Positions 8,261-15,350 of a stretch of DNA of 64,000 nucleotides are shown in pieces; position 1 is the first letter of the stretch; each line of letters begins with the position of its first letter. The notes under the pieces were generated by a model that worked only from the letters and a program-made list of their open reading frames with translations, did no database searches and was not told the DNA's origin. The stretch covers positions 62,001-126,000 of the forward strand of contig NZ_JZTW01000011.1 of assembly GCF_000962805.1 (NCBI RefSeq). Reading direction: 5' to 3'. The stretch comes from Pseudarthrobacter chlorophenolicus (GTDB lineage: Bacteria > Actinomycetota > Actinomycetes > Actinomycetales > Micrococcaceae). A program made the translations under genes and the position numbers.

Positions 8261-8671
8261 ATGGATACAGTGCTGCTTACAGCACTCAGTCTCTTCCTGT
8301 TTATAACTCTCTTCTTTCCCGCAGTAACAAAAATCAAGAGGCGTCCGATCCTCGTAGCCTACTATTCTGAGTTACTCGAGGTAGATGTAAAGGTCGTACG
8401 GCTTGCACTATCCGTTACATGCATTGCCGAAAGTATTCTCGCATTCGGTATTCTATTCCGAATCATTCCTGTTATTACGGGAACTATTACGCTTAGTTTG
8501 CTTTTAGCGTTTCTCGGCTTCCGTATCCTCATTCTTTCCAGATCTAGAGGCCGCGCATCGTGCGGGTGCGACGGATCCACGGCGGCCATCTCCGCACCGG
8601 AAAGTCTTGGCGCTTTGGTGGGCACTGTGATCTTGGTGGCCACTGCAGGGGCGTGGATGATTCTGGCGTAG
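8261..8671 (+). CDS. MauE/DoxX-like redox membrane protein
   Basis: A 136-aa integral membrane protein with about four hydrophobic helices (near residues 5-22, 45-65, 70-90 and 113-135). Between helices 3 and 4 is the paired-Cys motif SCGCDG, which corresponds to the CGCFG motif I know from MauE, the membrane protein needed for disulfide-rich methylamine dehydrogenase light chain maturation. Length and topology fit that family. It ends the three-gene operon starting with the Cys-rich Tat peptide, which makes oxidation or quality control of that peptide the obvious hypothesis. No methylamine dehydrogenase subunit is present nearby. Confidence 0.7.
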   Translation: MDTVLLTALSLFLFITLFFPAVTKIKRRPILVAYYSELLEVDVKVVRLALSVTCIAESILAFGILFRIIPVITGTITLSLLLAFLGFRILILSRSRGRASCGCDGSTAAISAPESLGALVGTVILVATAGAWMILA

Positions 8672-8850
8672 AGGTTCCGAAGAGGATTGAGCCGGCTGTG
8701 TTCTTAGTGAAGCACTGACTGGGAGGGCCCAGCGCATCGGATCGTCCCTTCTTCGGAGACCGTCGATGAGCGGCCAAATGAGTGGCTCACCCCCAAAGTT
8801 GAAGGCAGCGATGACGCTGCAGCGCTGAGTAGTCCTTTTGAGGGAAAAAT

Positions 8851-8878
8851 TGAGGCCGGCCCCAACGGGCCGGCCTCA
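8851..8878. terminator. Strong GC-rich stem-loop after the MauE-like gene
   Basis: Perfect 12-bp inverted repeat (TGAGGCCGGCCC and its complement, arms 8851-8862 and 8867-8878) with loop CAAC. It is preceded by an A-run and followed by CCCTTT, so it can work in both directions. It lies about 180 bp after the MauE-like gene. The ISL3 element is inserted only 11 bp beyond it. Confidence 0.65.
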
Positions 8879-8889
8879 GCCCTTTAACC

Positions 8890-10336
8890 GGCTCTTCACG
8901 GTTCGTGGTGAATGTTCTGCCGTGATGGACATTCATGCCGCTGTTTTGGCGGCACTGCGCAACAGGATACGCGTTTTATAGTTACGGGCGTTGGTGAATC
9001 CCCGGCCTGTCCTTTTTATGTGCTTGATCGCGGTGTTGTTAGCTTCCACTTTCGCCGTTGTCGCGCCGGTGACAATGAGGACCTCAATCTCTTTCCACCA
9101 GCGGCAGATGGTGCGCCAAAACCGGTTCGTTTCCGGCTGCGCAGCACGTTCTACGAGAGCCTGCAGTCGGTCTTTCGCAGCGGCCGCGTCGGCGAGGGAT
9201 CCGGTGGCGAGCAGGGTCCGCAGCTGCTCCTTGACCAGCCAGGCGGCCTGCAGCTTCCCGGTGGCGTCGTCGATGGCGAACACGGTGCTGAGCCTGTTTC
9301 GTGCCCGGTCCGAGAGTGTGTCACCGGCCCGCAGTAGCAGCCTTCGGTTGGCCCAGACGGGATCAATGGAGCGTCCCCGCCGGCCGTGGACCTGCTGGGT
9401 GAGCCGTTGGCGGACCTCGGTAACCATGTCGTTGCCCAGCTTGACGAGGTGAAACGCGTCGACCGAGACGGCGGTGCGCGGAAGCCACATCCGCAACGCC
9501 TTGCGGAACGCAGCTGACGGATCGATTGCGACGACCTGCACGCCCAGGCGCCACTGAAGAGGCCGGGCGAACAGCCAGTCTCCGACGCCTTCGCTGTCGC
9601 GGCCGTCGACGATCCCGAGAACTTGTCCGGTGTCCAGATCGACGATGGTGGTCATCCAGGGTTCGTAGCGTTTCCAGGCCTTGGTGGCAGGGTCGCGGAA
9701 GAACCGCACGGAACGGTAGCGGTGTTCATCGATGCCGAGCATCCGGGGTGCCAGGGCATCAACGTCAGGCAGGGTCAGCGCCGCTGAGTCCAGGGCCCGC
9801 TGGACCAGCCACCAGGAGATATCGAAAGAGGAAGCCGTCTCGGCGGCGGCCCTTCCGGAACCGATGACAGCCCCCACGAGGGCGTCGCGGAGCCGGCGGG
9901 TGGACCGAGCGCGGCGTGGGACCTGGGCGGTCTCCTCGGCGAATGTCCGCCGCGGGCAAAGGTACTCATCGCAGAAGAATCTCCGCTTGGACCAGATCAC
10001 TTCGACCGGACCGGCGACGGGGATGTCGCGCAGTCGTTGTGGCCGGCGTGAATGCACCCGCGTGCTGATCACACCACAGGACGGGCAGCCGGCCTCGGCA
10101 GTGGCTTCGACGCGGACGCGCCGCTGCCCGAAGGCGAGGACCTCGGTGCCGGTGACGCGGTAGTCGGGCAGGTTGAAAATGGCGGTGGCAGCATCGGGGC
10201 GCGGGGAAGTAGGCTCGATCAAGGCTCGTAGCTCCTGACTCTTGATGAATGCGTAGAGAACATCCATCACAGCAGGGCTACGAGCCCTTCAGCTTTCAAG
10301 ACACGGAATCCGCTTCACCACGAACCACGGAGAGCC
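8890..10336 (-). mobile_element. Complete ISL3 family insertion sequence, 1447 bp
   Basis: Both ends are visible. The left end is 8890-8912 (begins GGCTCTTCACGGTTCG) and the right end is 10314-10336 (ends GAACCACGGAGAGCC). As 23-bp terminal inverted repeats they agree at 20 positions. They are flanked by the direct repeat CTTTAACC at 8882-8889 and 10337-10344, the 8-bp target duplication typical of ISL3. Intact ends, an intact transposase and a perfect target duplication indicate a recent single insertion. Rejoining the flanks gives GCCCTTT-AACCGCTGA-AAAGGGC, so the target was a hairpin loop. Confidence 0.93.
8933..10267 (-). CDS. ISL3 family transposase
   Basis: A 444-aa transposase with the ISL3 layout. 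An N-terminal zinc-finger-like part has CPSCG near residue 60 and a second Cys pair around FFCDEYLCPRRTF. A DDE-type catalytic core follows, with MLGIDEHRYR, VVAIDPSAAFRKAL and SVDAFHLVKLGND. The C-terminus has the conserved EANNTAIKHIKRTGRGFTN. The catalytic frame is full-length and uninterrupted, so the element may be active. The ATG at 10267 is used; a GTG three bases earlier is also possible. It fills nearly the whole element, leaving about 45-70 bp to each end. Confidence 0.93.
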   Translation of the reverse strand: MDVLYAFIKSQELRALIEPTSPRPDAATAIFNLPDYRVTGTEVLAFGQRRVRVEATAEAGCPSCGVISTRVHSRRPQRLRDIPVAGPVEVIWSKRRFFCDEYLCPRRTFAEETAQVPRRARSTRRLRDALVGAVIGSGRAAAETASSFDISWWLVQRALDSAALTLPDVDALAPRMLGIDEHRYRSVRFFRDPATKAWKRYEPWMTTIVDLDTGQVLGIVDGRDSEGVGDWLFARPLQWRLGVQVVAIDPSAAFRKALRMWLPRTAVSVDAFHLVKLGNDMVTEVRQRLTQQVHGRRGRSIDPVWANRRLLLRAGDTLSDRARNRLSTVFAIDDATGKLQAAWLVKEQLRTLLATGSLADAAAAKDRLQALVERAAQPETNRFWRTICRWWKEIEVLIVTGATTAKVEANNTAIKHIKRTGRGFTNARNYKTRILLRSAAKTAA

Positions 10337-10368
10337 CTTTAACCGCTGAAAAGGGCGTCCGCTGGCGC

Positions 10369-10641
10369 GGCCGGCTGTTGGGTCCAGGGCGTGCCGTCGC
10401 AGAGCTCCGGACCCCCTGGCCCTGTTCTGTCTACGACGTTTTGGCTGCTGTCCTGACGGATTGTACGTGTCCGCTCCGGCCCGTCTAGCCCCTCCTTCGT
10501 CGGGGCCTGCGGTGAGGAATTCTTCGACGGCGCTCCTCCGTCGCTGATTTCCTTACGAAGATTTCCGCCCCTTGCCCTTACGGGTAGACAGGCCTCCGTC
10601 GGCCACAGCTCCGCAAGCTTCGCCAGCAGCCAAAACAACAA
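10369..10641. repeat. ~270-bp direct repeat, copy 1
   Basis: This stretch is about 90 percent identical, in the same orientation, to 14665-14934. Within it, GTTTTGGCTGCTG (10438-10450) and its exact complement CAGCAGCCAAAAC (10624-10636) bound a 199-bp core, giving it the look of a small non-coding element with 13-bp inverted ends. No convincing gene lies in it; short frames differ between copies. It begins 25 bp beyond the ISL3 target duplication. Function unknown: a MITE-like element, a recombination site or the remnant end of a larger element are all possible. Confidence 0.8.
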
Positions 10642-10939
10642 CTGTGAGTCTTGACGTGGCTGGTCTGGGACTAGCTGGCAGTGTTAGTGCCGGTCGTTCT
10701 GCTTGGCGCGTGACTCGAAAAAACAATTGCCCCTGGAGGGTGCGTTTCCCCCGATTTGTCCACGCCGGGTGGAGCAACCGGCGCTGATCTGTCCCACGTC
10801 GTTGGCTTGATTAGAAGCTTGCCCAACCTGTGAGGTTGTGGCTCATCACAGTTTTGCCGCGGAGTGACCCTTCCCAGATCCGGCGCCGGTCGTGCTGCGA
10901 CCTGTCCTGTCAGTTCGAAATGAAAGGAGGGTGGCCGCG
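10642..10939 (+). other. Non-coding region upstream of the second IS110 transposase
   Basis: About 300 bp with no convincing gene. It runs from the end of the ~270-bp repeat to the transposase start, with the RBS AAAGGAGG at 10923-10930. It should contain the left end of the IS110 element and, by analogy with the family, a possible bridge RNA. I could not place the element boundary. Confidence 0.4.
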
Positions 10940-12100
10940 TTGACCCTCGTTGCGCAGACCCGCCCGTTCATAATCGGCGTGGACTGCCACGCCCGCACCC
11001 ACACGTACGCCATCATCGAAGCCAACAACAAGCAGCAGGTCGCGTGCGAGCAGTTTCCGACCACCTCGGCGGGGATCTCACGCGCACTTGCTTGGGTAGC
11101 CCGAAGGACAGACGGCGATATGGGCTGTTTATGGGCTGTGGAGGGTATCGGCTCATATGGGGCACGTTTAGCTAGGGCAGTAACGGACGCCGGTTACGAC
11201 GTCGCCGAAGCACCACGAATGAATCCCCGAGGCCGTCGAGGGCTGGGCAAATCCGACCCATTGGATGCTGCAGCCATCGGAATCGCTGTGCTGGGCTTGC
11301 AGGAGTCCCACCTCCGGACTCCGCGAAAGGATGAAGGAACCCGTGCCGGACTCAGGATTCTAAGTGCAGCCCGTGATCAGCTGACACGGGAACGAACAGT
11401 GAACGTCAACGCACTCATCGCCCTTCTAAGGGCTCATGATCTGGGAATCGACGCCCGTAAACCTTTGGTGCCGGCGCAGATCGCCATTATCACCAGGTGG
11501 CGGGAACGACAGGAGCAGTTAGAGCTATCAATCGCGCGCGAGGAAGCAATCCGTTTATCACGCCGCGTCTTGGAAGTAACCGCGCAGCTCACGGCGAACC
11601 AGAAGCGGATGACAGAACTGATTCAGCAGAGCCCTGCTGCGCCGCTACTGGACATGGTGGGCGCCGGGGCCGTCACAGTATCAGCTGTCCTGACGGCCTG
11701 GTCGCATCCAGGCAGGGTTCGCAACGAAGCTGCTTTCGCCTCACTGGCAGGGGTGAGTCCCTTGCCAGCCTCAAGCGGCAACATTGTCCGGCACAGACTC
11801 AACAGAGGCGGTGACAGGCGCCTTAACCGTGCCTTGCACACCATCACCATGACCCGGATGATCCACGATCCCGGCACACGCGACTACGTCGCCAAGCGCA
11901 CTCAGGAGGGCCGGAGCTACCGCGAAATCCGCAGATCCCTCAAGCGATACCTAGCCCGAACCCTCTACCGCCAACTGAACACGCTTTACGCCACCGCCGG
12001 ACCGACGCCATCTCACGCCGTAAGCGAGAAACCTCCAAAGAACTGGCCCACATCGTCAGCTCTGCGGGACCAACAATCTTGGTTGCCAGTGGTCGCCTGA
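10940..12100 (+). CDS. IS110 family transposase (recombinase)
   Basis: A 386-aa protein with the two IS110 domains. The RuvC-like DEDD domain has IIGVDCHARTHTYAII, then WAVEGIGSYGARLARAV and GKSDPLDAAAIGIA. The C-terminal transposase_20 domain has LLDMVGAGAVTVSAVLTAW, AGVSPLPASSGNIVRHRLNR and GGDRRLNRALHTITMTRM, including the Ser-rich segment expected to hold the nucleophilic Ser. The frame is intact. The TTG at 10940 is chosen because AAAGGAGG ends nine bases before it. It is not closely related to the IS110 copy at 5320, so the island received at least two different IS110 elements. No terminal repeats were found, as is usual for this family. Confidence 0.9.
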   Translation: MTLVAQTRPFIIGVDCHARTHTYAIIEANNKQQVACEQFPTTSAGISRALAWVARRTDGDMGCLWAVEGIGSYGARLARAVTDAGYDVAEAPRMNPRGRRGLGKSDPLDAAAIGIAVLGLQESHLRTPRKDEGTRAGLRILSAARDQLTRERTVNVNALIALLRAHDLGIDARKPLVPAQIAIITRWRERQEQLELSIAREEAIRLSRRVLEVTAQLTANQKRMTELIQQSPAAPLLDMVGAGAVTVSAVLTAWSHPGRVRNEAAFASLAGVSPLPASSGNIVRHRLNRGGDRRLNRALHTITMTRMIHDPGTRDYVAKRTQEGRSYREIRRSLKRYLARTLYRQLNTLYATAGPTPSHAVSEKPPKNWPTSSALRDQQSWLPVVA

Positions 12101-12474
12101 GTCCCTGAACTTGCTTGGGGCGCTAGTCCGGAATCAGCCGCAAACCCGGTCCCCGGCTGTAACTGTCTCATTCCCTAGAGATTTGAGGCGCGGCGGACCG
12201 AATGCCGCTGCGCCGTGGGCCAAGTGGGCGGCATCACCGAGCATGCGCAGAGCCGGACCTGTGCCTGGGCTGCGTCCTAGTTCGGCGACGAACCGCAATT
12301 GCCGCAACGGTCACTACAAGGGCAGGAACCAAAGCACGAGAGCTACGGGACTCCTGAAGGCGCCGTCGCTAACGTACGCCAAGAGGGAAACGCCCAGGTA
12401 GGAGCGGCCGCATAGTCAGCGACGACATCCACCGAGCCCGGAACTGCGGGGTCACGGAAGGAAAAGAAATGGGT
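12101..12474. other. Non-coding stretch after the IS110 transposase
   Basis: About 370 bp between the IS110 transposase and the padR promoter. It should contain the right end of the IS110 element. No inverted repeat, no RNA gene and no credible coding frame was seen; a 96-codon frame from 12111 has no RBS and no recognisable protein character. Confidence 0.5.
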
Positions 12475-12502
12475 TTGACTTACAAATCTATATAGATAGT
12501 GT
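12475..12502 (+). promoter_or_regulatory. padR promoter with palindromic operator
   Basis: TTGACT (12475-12480) and TAGTGT (12497-12502) form a -35/-10 pair with a 16-bp spacer. The spacer holds the perfect 12-bp palindrome ATCTATATAGAT (12486-12497), in keeping with autoregulation by the PadR protein. The start codon at 12509 lies six to seven bases after the -10 box, so the mRNA would start at or very near the ATG. Confidence 0.65.
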
Positions 12503-12508
12503 TGCCAT

Positions 12509-12841
12509 ATGGAGAATCTTGGACGTCTAACTCCCGCCACTGCGCTGGTACTTGAAGCACTGCTGTCAGCAGATAGCGTTTGGGGTCTCCACATCATCAG
12601 GTCCAGCGGTAAGAAACCGGGAACCATCTACCCCATCCTGGATCGACTTGAGAACGCAGGCTGGGTCGTCAGCGAATGGGACATGACCCAAGCTCGTCGA
12701 GGGCCCCGCAGGCGCTACTACCGGCTTCTCGCCGAGGCGCGTCCACTCGCACAAAAGTACGTTAAGGCTCAACGGGAAAAACTCACACCGATCACCCGGC
12801 CATCACCGGTGACGGCGGAGGCAAGATGGTTGCCGGCATGA
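12509..12841 (+). CDS. PadR family transcriptional regulator
   Basis: A 110-aa winged-helix protein of the PadR family. LTPATALVLEALLSADSVWG is followed by the KKPGTIYPILDRLENAGWVV recognition region and a wing with ARRGPRRRYYRLLAEAR. No RBS precedes the ATG and the predicted -10 box ends six bases upstream, so translation is probably leaderless. It overlaps the next gene by 16 bp, meaning the two are translationally coupled, as is common for PadR regulators and their membrane partners. Confidence 0.85.
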   Translation: MENLGRLTPATALVLEALLSADSVWGLHIIRSSGKKPGTIYPILDRLENAGWVVSEWDMTQARRGPRRRYYRLLAEARPLAQKYVKAQREKLTPITRPSPVTAEARWLPA

Positions 12842-13509
12842 CGCTCGACCGGCTGGTTCTTGCTACTTGCGTAAGACTCACGCCTAAAGGTGCTCGCTCG
12901 ATGCGAGAAGAGCAGTGGCAGGCCGATCTGTTGGACGGTCCTGACTTAGGAATCTCCAGATCAGCACTGCTGACGGCCGTGGCTCGAACCTCACTTACGT
13001 TGAGGGGCCGAGATTTGTTATACCGCGGCAGCAGTATGCTGTCGCAGCTCACTAAGGGGGAAAAATTGAAAACATTAGCGGTCGCACTGGGAACAGCAGC
13101 GGTACTAGCAGGTATTGCCGTTGCTGGGACTCAAGGAAGCGGAGCAAGCGGAACGGATAGTACCGCTGTCAAGGCGCCCATGGAAGGCCGCCCCTTGGGC
13201 GGATATGAAGGCTGGTGGACGTCCACGCCATTGTCGGGTGACACTTCTGGTCTGCCGGAAGAAACCATCGCGGTGAACACTTCCAGCGGAAAAATCGTTG
13301 ATGTTTTCAACCGAGCGGATAACGCAGCTGGGTTGACAACATCTGCTTCTAGTGTGCGTTTCGACGTTGTTTCAGATCCAGCTTGGCCCAGTAACTCTGT
13401 TGTGATTATTGATACCTCTTCCGGGAATGTTATCGAAATTTTCCCCGTCGATGGTAATGGATCGCCGATAATCCTCGACAAGGACGGAAAGCGACTCAAT
13501 ACCCCCTAA
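12826..13509 (+). CDS. PadR-coupled single-pass membrane protein
   Basis: A 227-aa protein in three parts. A cytosolic N-terminal part of about 65 aa includes MREEQWQADLLDGPDLGISR, a motif I associate with actinobacterial proteins encoded after PadR genes. A membrane helix follows at about residues 83-102 (LKTLAVALGTAAVLAGIAVA). An exported C-terminal part of about 125 aa is rich in Ser, Thr, Asp and Gly. The layout resembles a signal-transducing or regulatory partner of PadR. It overlaps padR by 16 bp and ends just before a strong terminator. Ligand and function unknown. Confidence 0.7.
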   Translation: MVAGMTLDRLVLATCVRLTPKGARSMREEQWQADLLDGPDLGISRSALLTAVARTSLTLRGRDLLYRGSSMLSQLTKGEKLKTLAVALGTAAVLAGIAVAGTQGSGASGTDSTAVKAPMEGRPLGGYEGWWTSTPLSGDTSGLPEETIAVNTSSGKIVDVFNRADNAAGLTTSASSVRFDVVSDPAWPSNSVVIIDTSSGNVIEIFPVDGNGSPIILDKDGKRLNTP

Positions 13510-13535
13510 CCGGATAATGGCAGTTGGTTTGCTGA

Positions 13536-13582
13536 AATGCCGACAGCGCAAGCCCCGAGATGGGGCTTGCGCTGTCGGCATT
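13536..13582. terminator. Bidirectional terminator with a 21-bp perfect stem
   Basis: Arms 13536-13556 and 13562-13582 are perfectly complementary over 21 bp (core GCCGACAGCGCAAGCCCC), with loop GAGAT and A/T-rich edges on both sides. It lies between the convergent PadR-coupled membrane protein gene and the secreted crystallin-like gene and serves both. Confidence 0.85.
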
Positions 13583-13603
13583 CATTCAATGCAGTTTTAA
13601 TAA

Positions 13604-14215
13604 CTAGTTAATGGTGACTGCCATAACGTCAACGGCGACCGAGAAGTGAAAGCAGGTGGTACGGGGATAAACCGGACCACGATCGGGGCTGTTGTAGTAC
13701 TCCAGATTTGCCGTTCGATAGAGAACGTGCCCATTGTTGTTCCCAGGGCAAACCTTGTAGATCCCTGGCATGTAAAAACTCATTGAGCCTGCGTTGGCGA
13801 AGCAGTATTCCCTGTTGTCGCCAGCGCGAACGATGCTGTAGAAATCGACGTTGTTGCAGATGGGATTTGTGATTCTGCGTACAGGCTGATCCGCCTCGTC
13901 ATTACGAAAAGCTTCCACTTCTTCTGCGGTTGCCTCAGGATAGTACTTGTTGATCTCTTCCAGAGTTGCATCCCGGAGCGCAAAATCTTTCACGCTGAAT
14001 GCGTCACGCACTTCGTCGTCAGAGAGCTTGTGGCTGTTTTCCGGTGTTATGTCGTTGCCGCCATTCACAGCCTCTTGGGCGGTCCCCTCACCTACGTAGG
14101 TGATACTGCCGGCCGGATCGGAAGCGTCAGAAGCACTTGCCGAGCTCATGCCAGCGCCCATCAGAGCTGTGAAAATGGCAATTGACAAAAACGCAGATTT
14201 TCGCATCATGCGCAT
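13604..14215 (-). CDS. Secreted beta/gamma-crystallin-like protein with pro-region
   Basis: A 203-aa precursor. The signal peptide spans about residues 1-28 (SAFLSIAIFTALMGAGMSSA). An acidic middle of about 85 aa looks like a pro-region. A C-terminal domain of about 80 aa follows, with VDFYSIVRAGDNREYCFANA, then MPGIYKVCPGNNNGHVLYR and three or four Cys. The CFANAG and SGNN-like blocks resemble the small secreted beta/gamma-crystallin proteins of Streptomyces, such as the killer-toxin-like protein and metalloproteinase inhibitor. Family assignment is by eye. A secreted toxin or inhibitor activated by removal of the pro-region is a reasonable hypothesis. GC is lower than in the flanking chromosome. 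Confidence 0.6.
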   Translation of the reverse strand: MRMMRKSAFLSIAIFTALMGAGMSSASASDASDPAGSITYVGEGTAQEAVNGGNDITPENSHKLSDDEVRDAFSVKDFALRDATLEEINKYYPEATAEEVEAFRNDEADQPVRRITNPICNNVDFYSIVRAGDNREYCFANAGSMSFYMPGIYKVCPGNNNGHVLYRTANLEYYNSPDRGPVYPRTTCFHFSVAVDVMAVTIN

Positions 14216-14664
14216 AGTTCCCCCAATTTTAAATTAAGTAAGTTACCCCGCCACGGCTGTTTGCATATGTCCAAATGTCGTGATCGGGTGCCTATCGGCG
14301 TCTCATTACCCTCAGGGGAAATGGCAGAGCAAAATCACCGAGTTTGCGGAAGCCATATAAGTATCCGTCAAACGCAGCATGAGTTTGTCTTTGTAATCCC
14401 CCAAAGTCGAACCTGCACAGTTCTGAAATGAAAGTAACATAGTTTTTTGAACTAATGCGAATCAGGCGAATGGCCTTCCCCTCGGCGTCCAACCGCGGTG
14501 TCGGAGCAACGTCGATGACCGAGAAATGGATGCGCAATGCAACGCAGGCGCACACACCGGTTCAACCAACGCCCCAGGGTAGCTCCCTTTGGCGCCCTGG
14601 GCGGCAGTCCTGGTCTGCGCTGCACTCCGACCAGGTGTTGGGCGTCCTCTCCGCTTCGCTCCGT
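14216..14664. other. Gene-poor stretch between the crystallin-like gene and repeat copy 2
   Basis: About 450 bp. It begins with the promoter region of the secreted protein (A/T-rich, around 14216-14250). A minus-strand frame of 87 codons (14292-14555) has no RBS and no recognisable similarity, so it is not called. The right part becomes GC-rich before the repeat begins. Confidence 0.4.
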
Positions 14665-14934
14665 GGCCGGCTGTTGGGTCCAGGGTGCGCCGTCGCAGAG
14701 CTCCGGGCCCCTGGCCCTGTCTTGTCTATGACGTTTTGGCTGCTGTCCTGACGGATTGTACGTGTCCGCTCCGGCCCGTCTAGCCCCTCCTTCGTCGGGG
14801 CCTGCGGTGAGGAATTCTTCGACGGCGCTCCTCCGTCGCTGATTTCCTTACGAAGATTTCCGCACCTTGCCCAAGGGTAGACAGGCCTCCGTCGGCCACA
14901 GCTCCGCAAGCTTCGCCAGCAGCCAAAACAACAA
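14665..14934. repeat. ~270-bp direct repeat, copy 2
   Basis: Second copy of the repeat at 10369-10641, in the same orientation, with only scattered substitutions and small indels (for example around 14690 and 14870). It keeps the internal pair GTTTTGGCTGCTG and CAGCAGCCAAAAC. The two copies enclose about 4 kb with the IS110 transposase, the PadR pair and the secreted protein, so recombination between them would remove exactly that block. Confidence 0.8.
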
Positions 14935-15049
14935 GGGGGAGAGGGGAAGCTGGCCGGTCACCACGAACCGCGTCCGCACCCTTTTTCACCCGCTTGACAG
15001 ACATAGAAGCGTCGGGGGAGAAGGGGAGCTGGCCGGTCACCACGAGCCG
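14935..15049. repeat. Two 36-bp near-identical direct repeats with a 43-bp spacer
   Basis: 14935-14970 and 15014-15049 share GAGCTGGCCGGTCACCACGA-like sequence with about three differences. The spacer contains CGCTTGACAGACATAG, which resembles the short TTGACA..CATAG tail I recall from the 3' ends of IS110-family elements. Each repeat also contains TCACCACGA(A/G)CCG, close to the inner part of the ISL3 terminal repeats. This looks like a scar of earlier insertions. Confidence 0.5.
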
Positions 15050-15075
15050 TCCCACCCACCGAAAGGAACACAACC

Positions 15076-15162
15076 ATGAGCCTAAGGACGTCGCCCGACC
15101 CATACCTCAGCTTCCCGAGTGGGAGGGGACCGCCGCTGACCGATCCGCTGGAATCGCGTTGA
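15076..15162 (+). CDS. Possible 28-codon ORF or truncated gene start
   Basis: ATG at 15076 has a good RBS (GAAAGGAACACAACC upstream) but the frame (MSLRTSPDPYLSFPSGRGPP...) stops after 28 codons. Directly opposite, a minus-strand ATG near 15170 also has a good RBS (GAAGGAATCTCA) and stops after about 29 codons. Both look like the beginnings of genes that have lost their bodies, at the edge of the island. Confidence 0.2.
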   Translation: MSLRTSPDPYLSFPSGRGPPLTDPLESR

Positions 15163-15212
15163 CAACATCATTGAGATTCCTTCGGTTGGAAAGGGGGTGG
15201 GGGTTTGCATCC

Positions 15213-15242
15213 AGTATAGATACCCCAGGGGGTATGCTGCAA
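15213..15242 (-). promoter_or_regulatory. Orphan CstR/CsoR-type promoter-operator
   Basis: On the minus strand TTGCAG (15242-15237) and TATACT (15218-15213) form a promoter with an 18-bp spacer. The spacer contains the palindrome ATACCCCAGGGGGTAT (15220-15235), the same operator type as those at 17069-17126. No intact gene follows; the transcript would run into the island. It is most simply the original promoter of the MBL/double-rhodanese gene now 10 kb away. Confidence 0.65.
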
Positions 15243-15350
15243 CTGGGTCACGGCCTGGGTTTTTCCTGCAAAGAGCCTTGGCAACAGGTGCAGGGGCCCG
15301 ATGCTGCGCGGTCGCTGCTTGGTGGTGCCGGAGCCGCTACGGGGCAGGTT

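Noticed and set aside
10345-10380. Coding gene on the minus strand through the ~270-bp repeat
   Set aside because: Frames in the two repeat copies differ in length and ends and have no common conserved protein.
12111-12401. 96-codon frame after the IS110 transposase
   Set aside because: No RBS and composition typical of non-coding GC-rich DNA.
14292-14555. Minus-strand 87-codon frame
   Set aside because: No RBS, no recognisable family; lies in a region without other coding signals.
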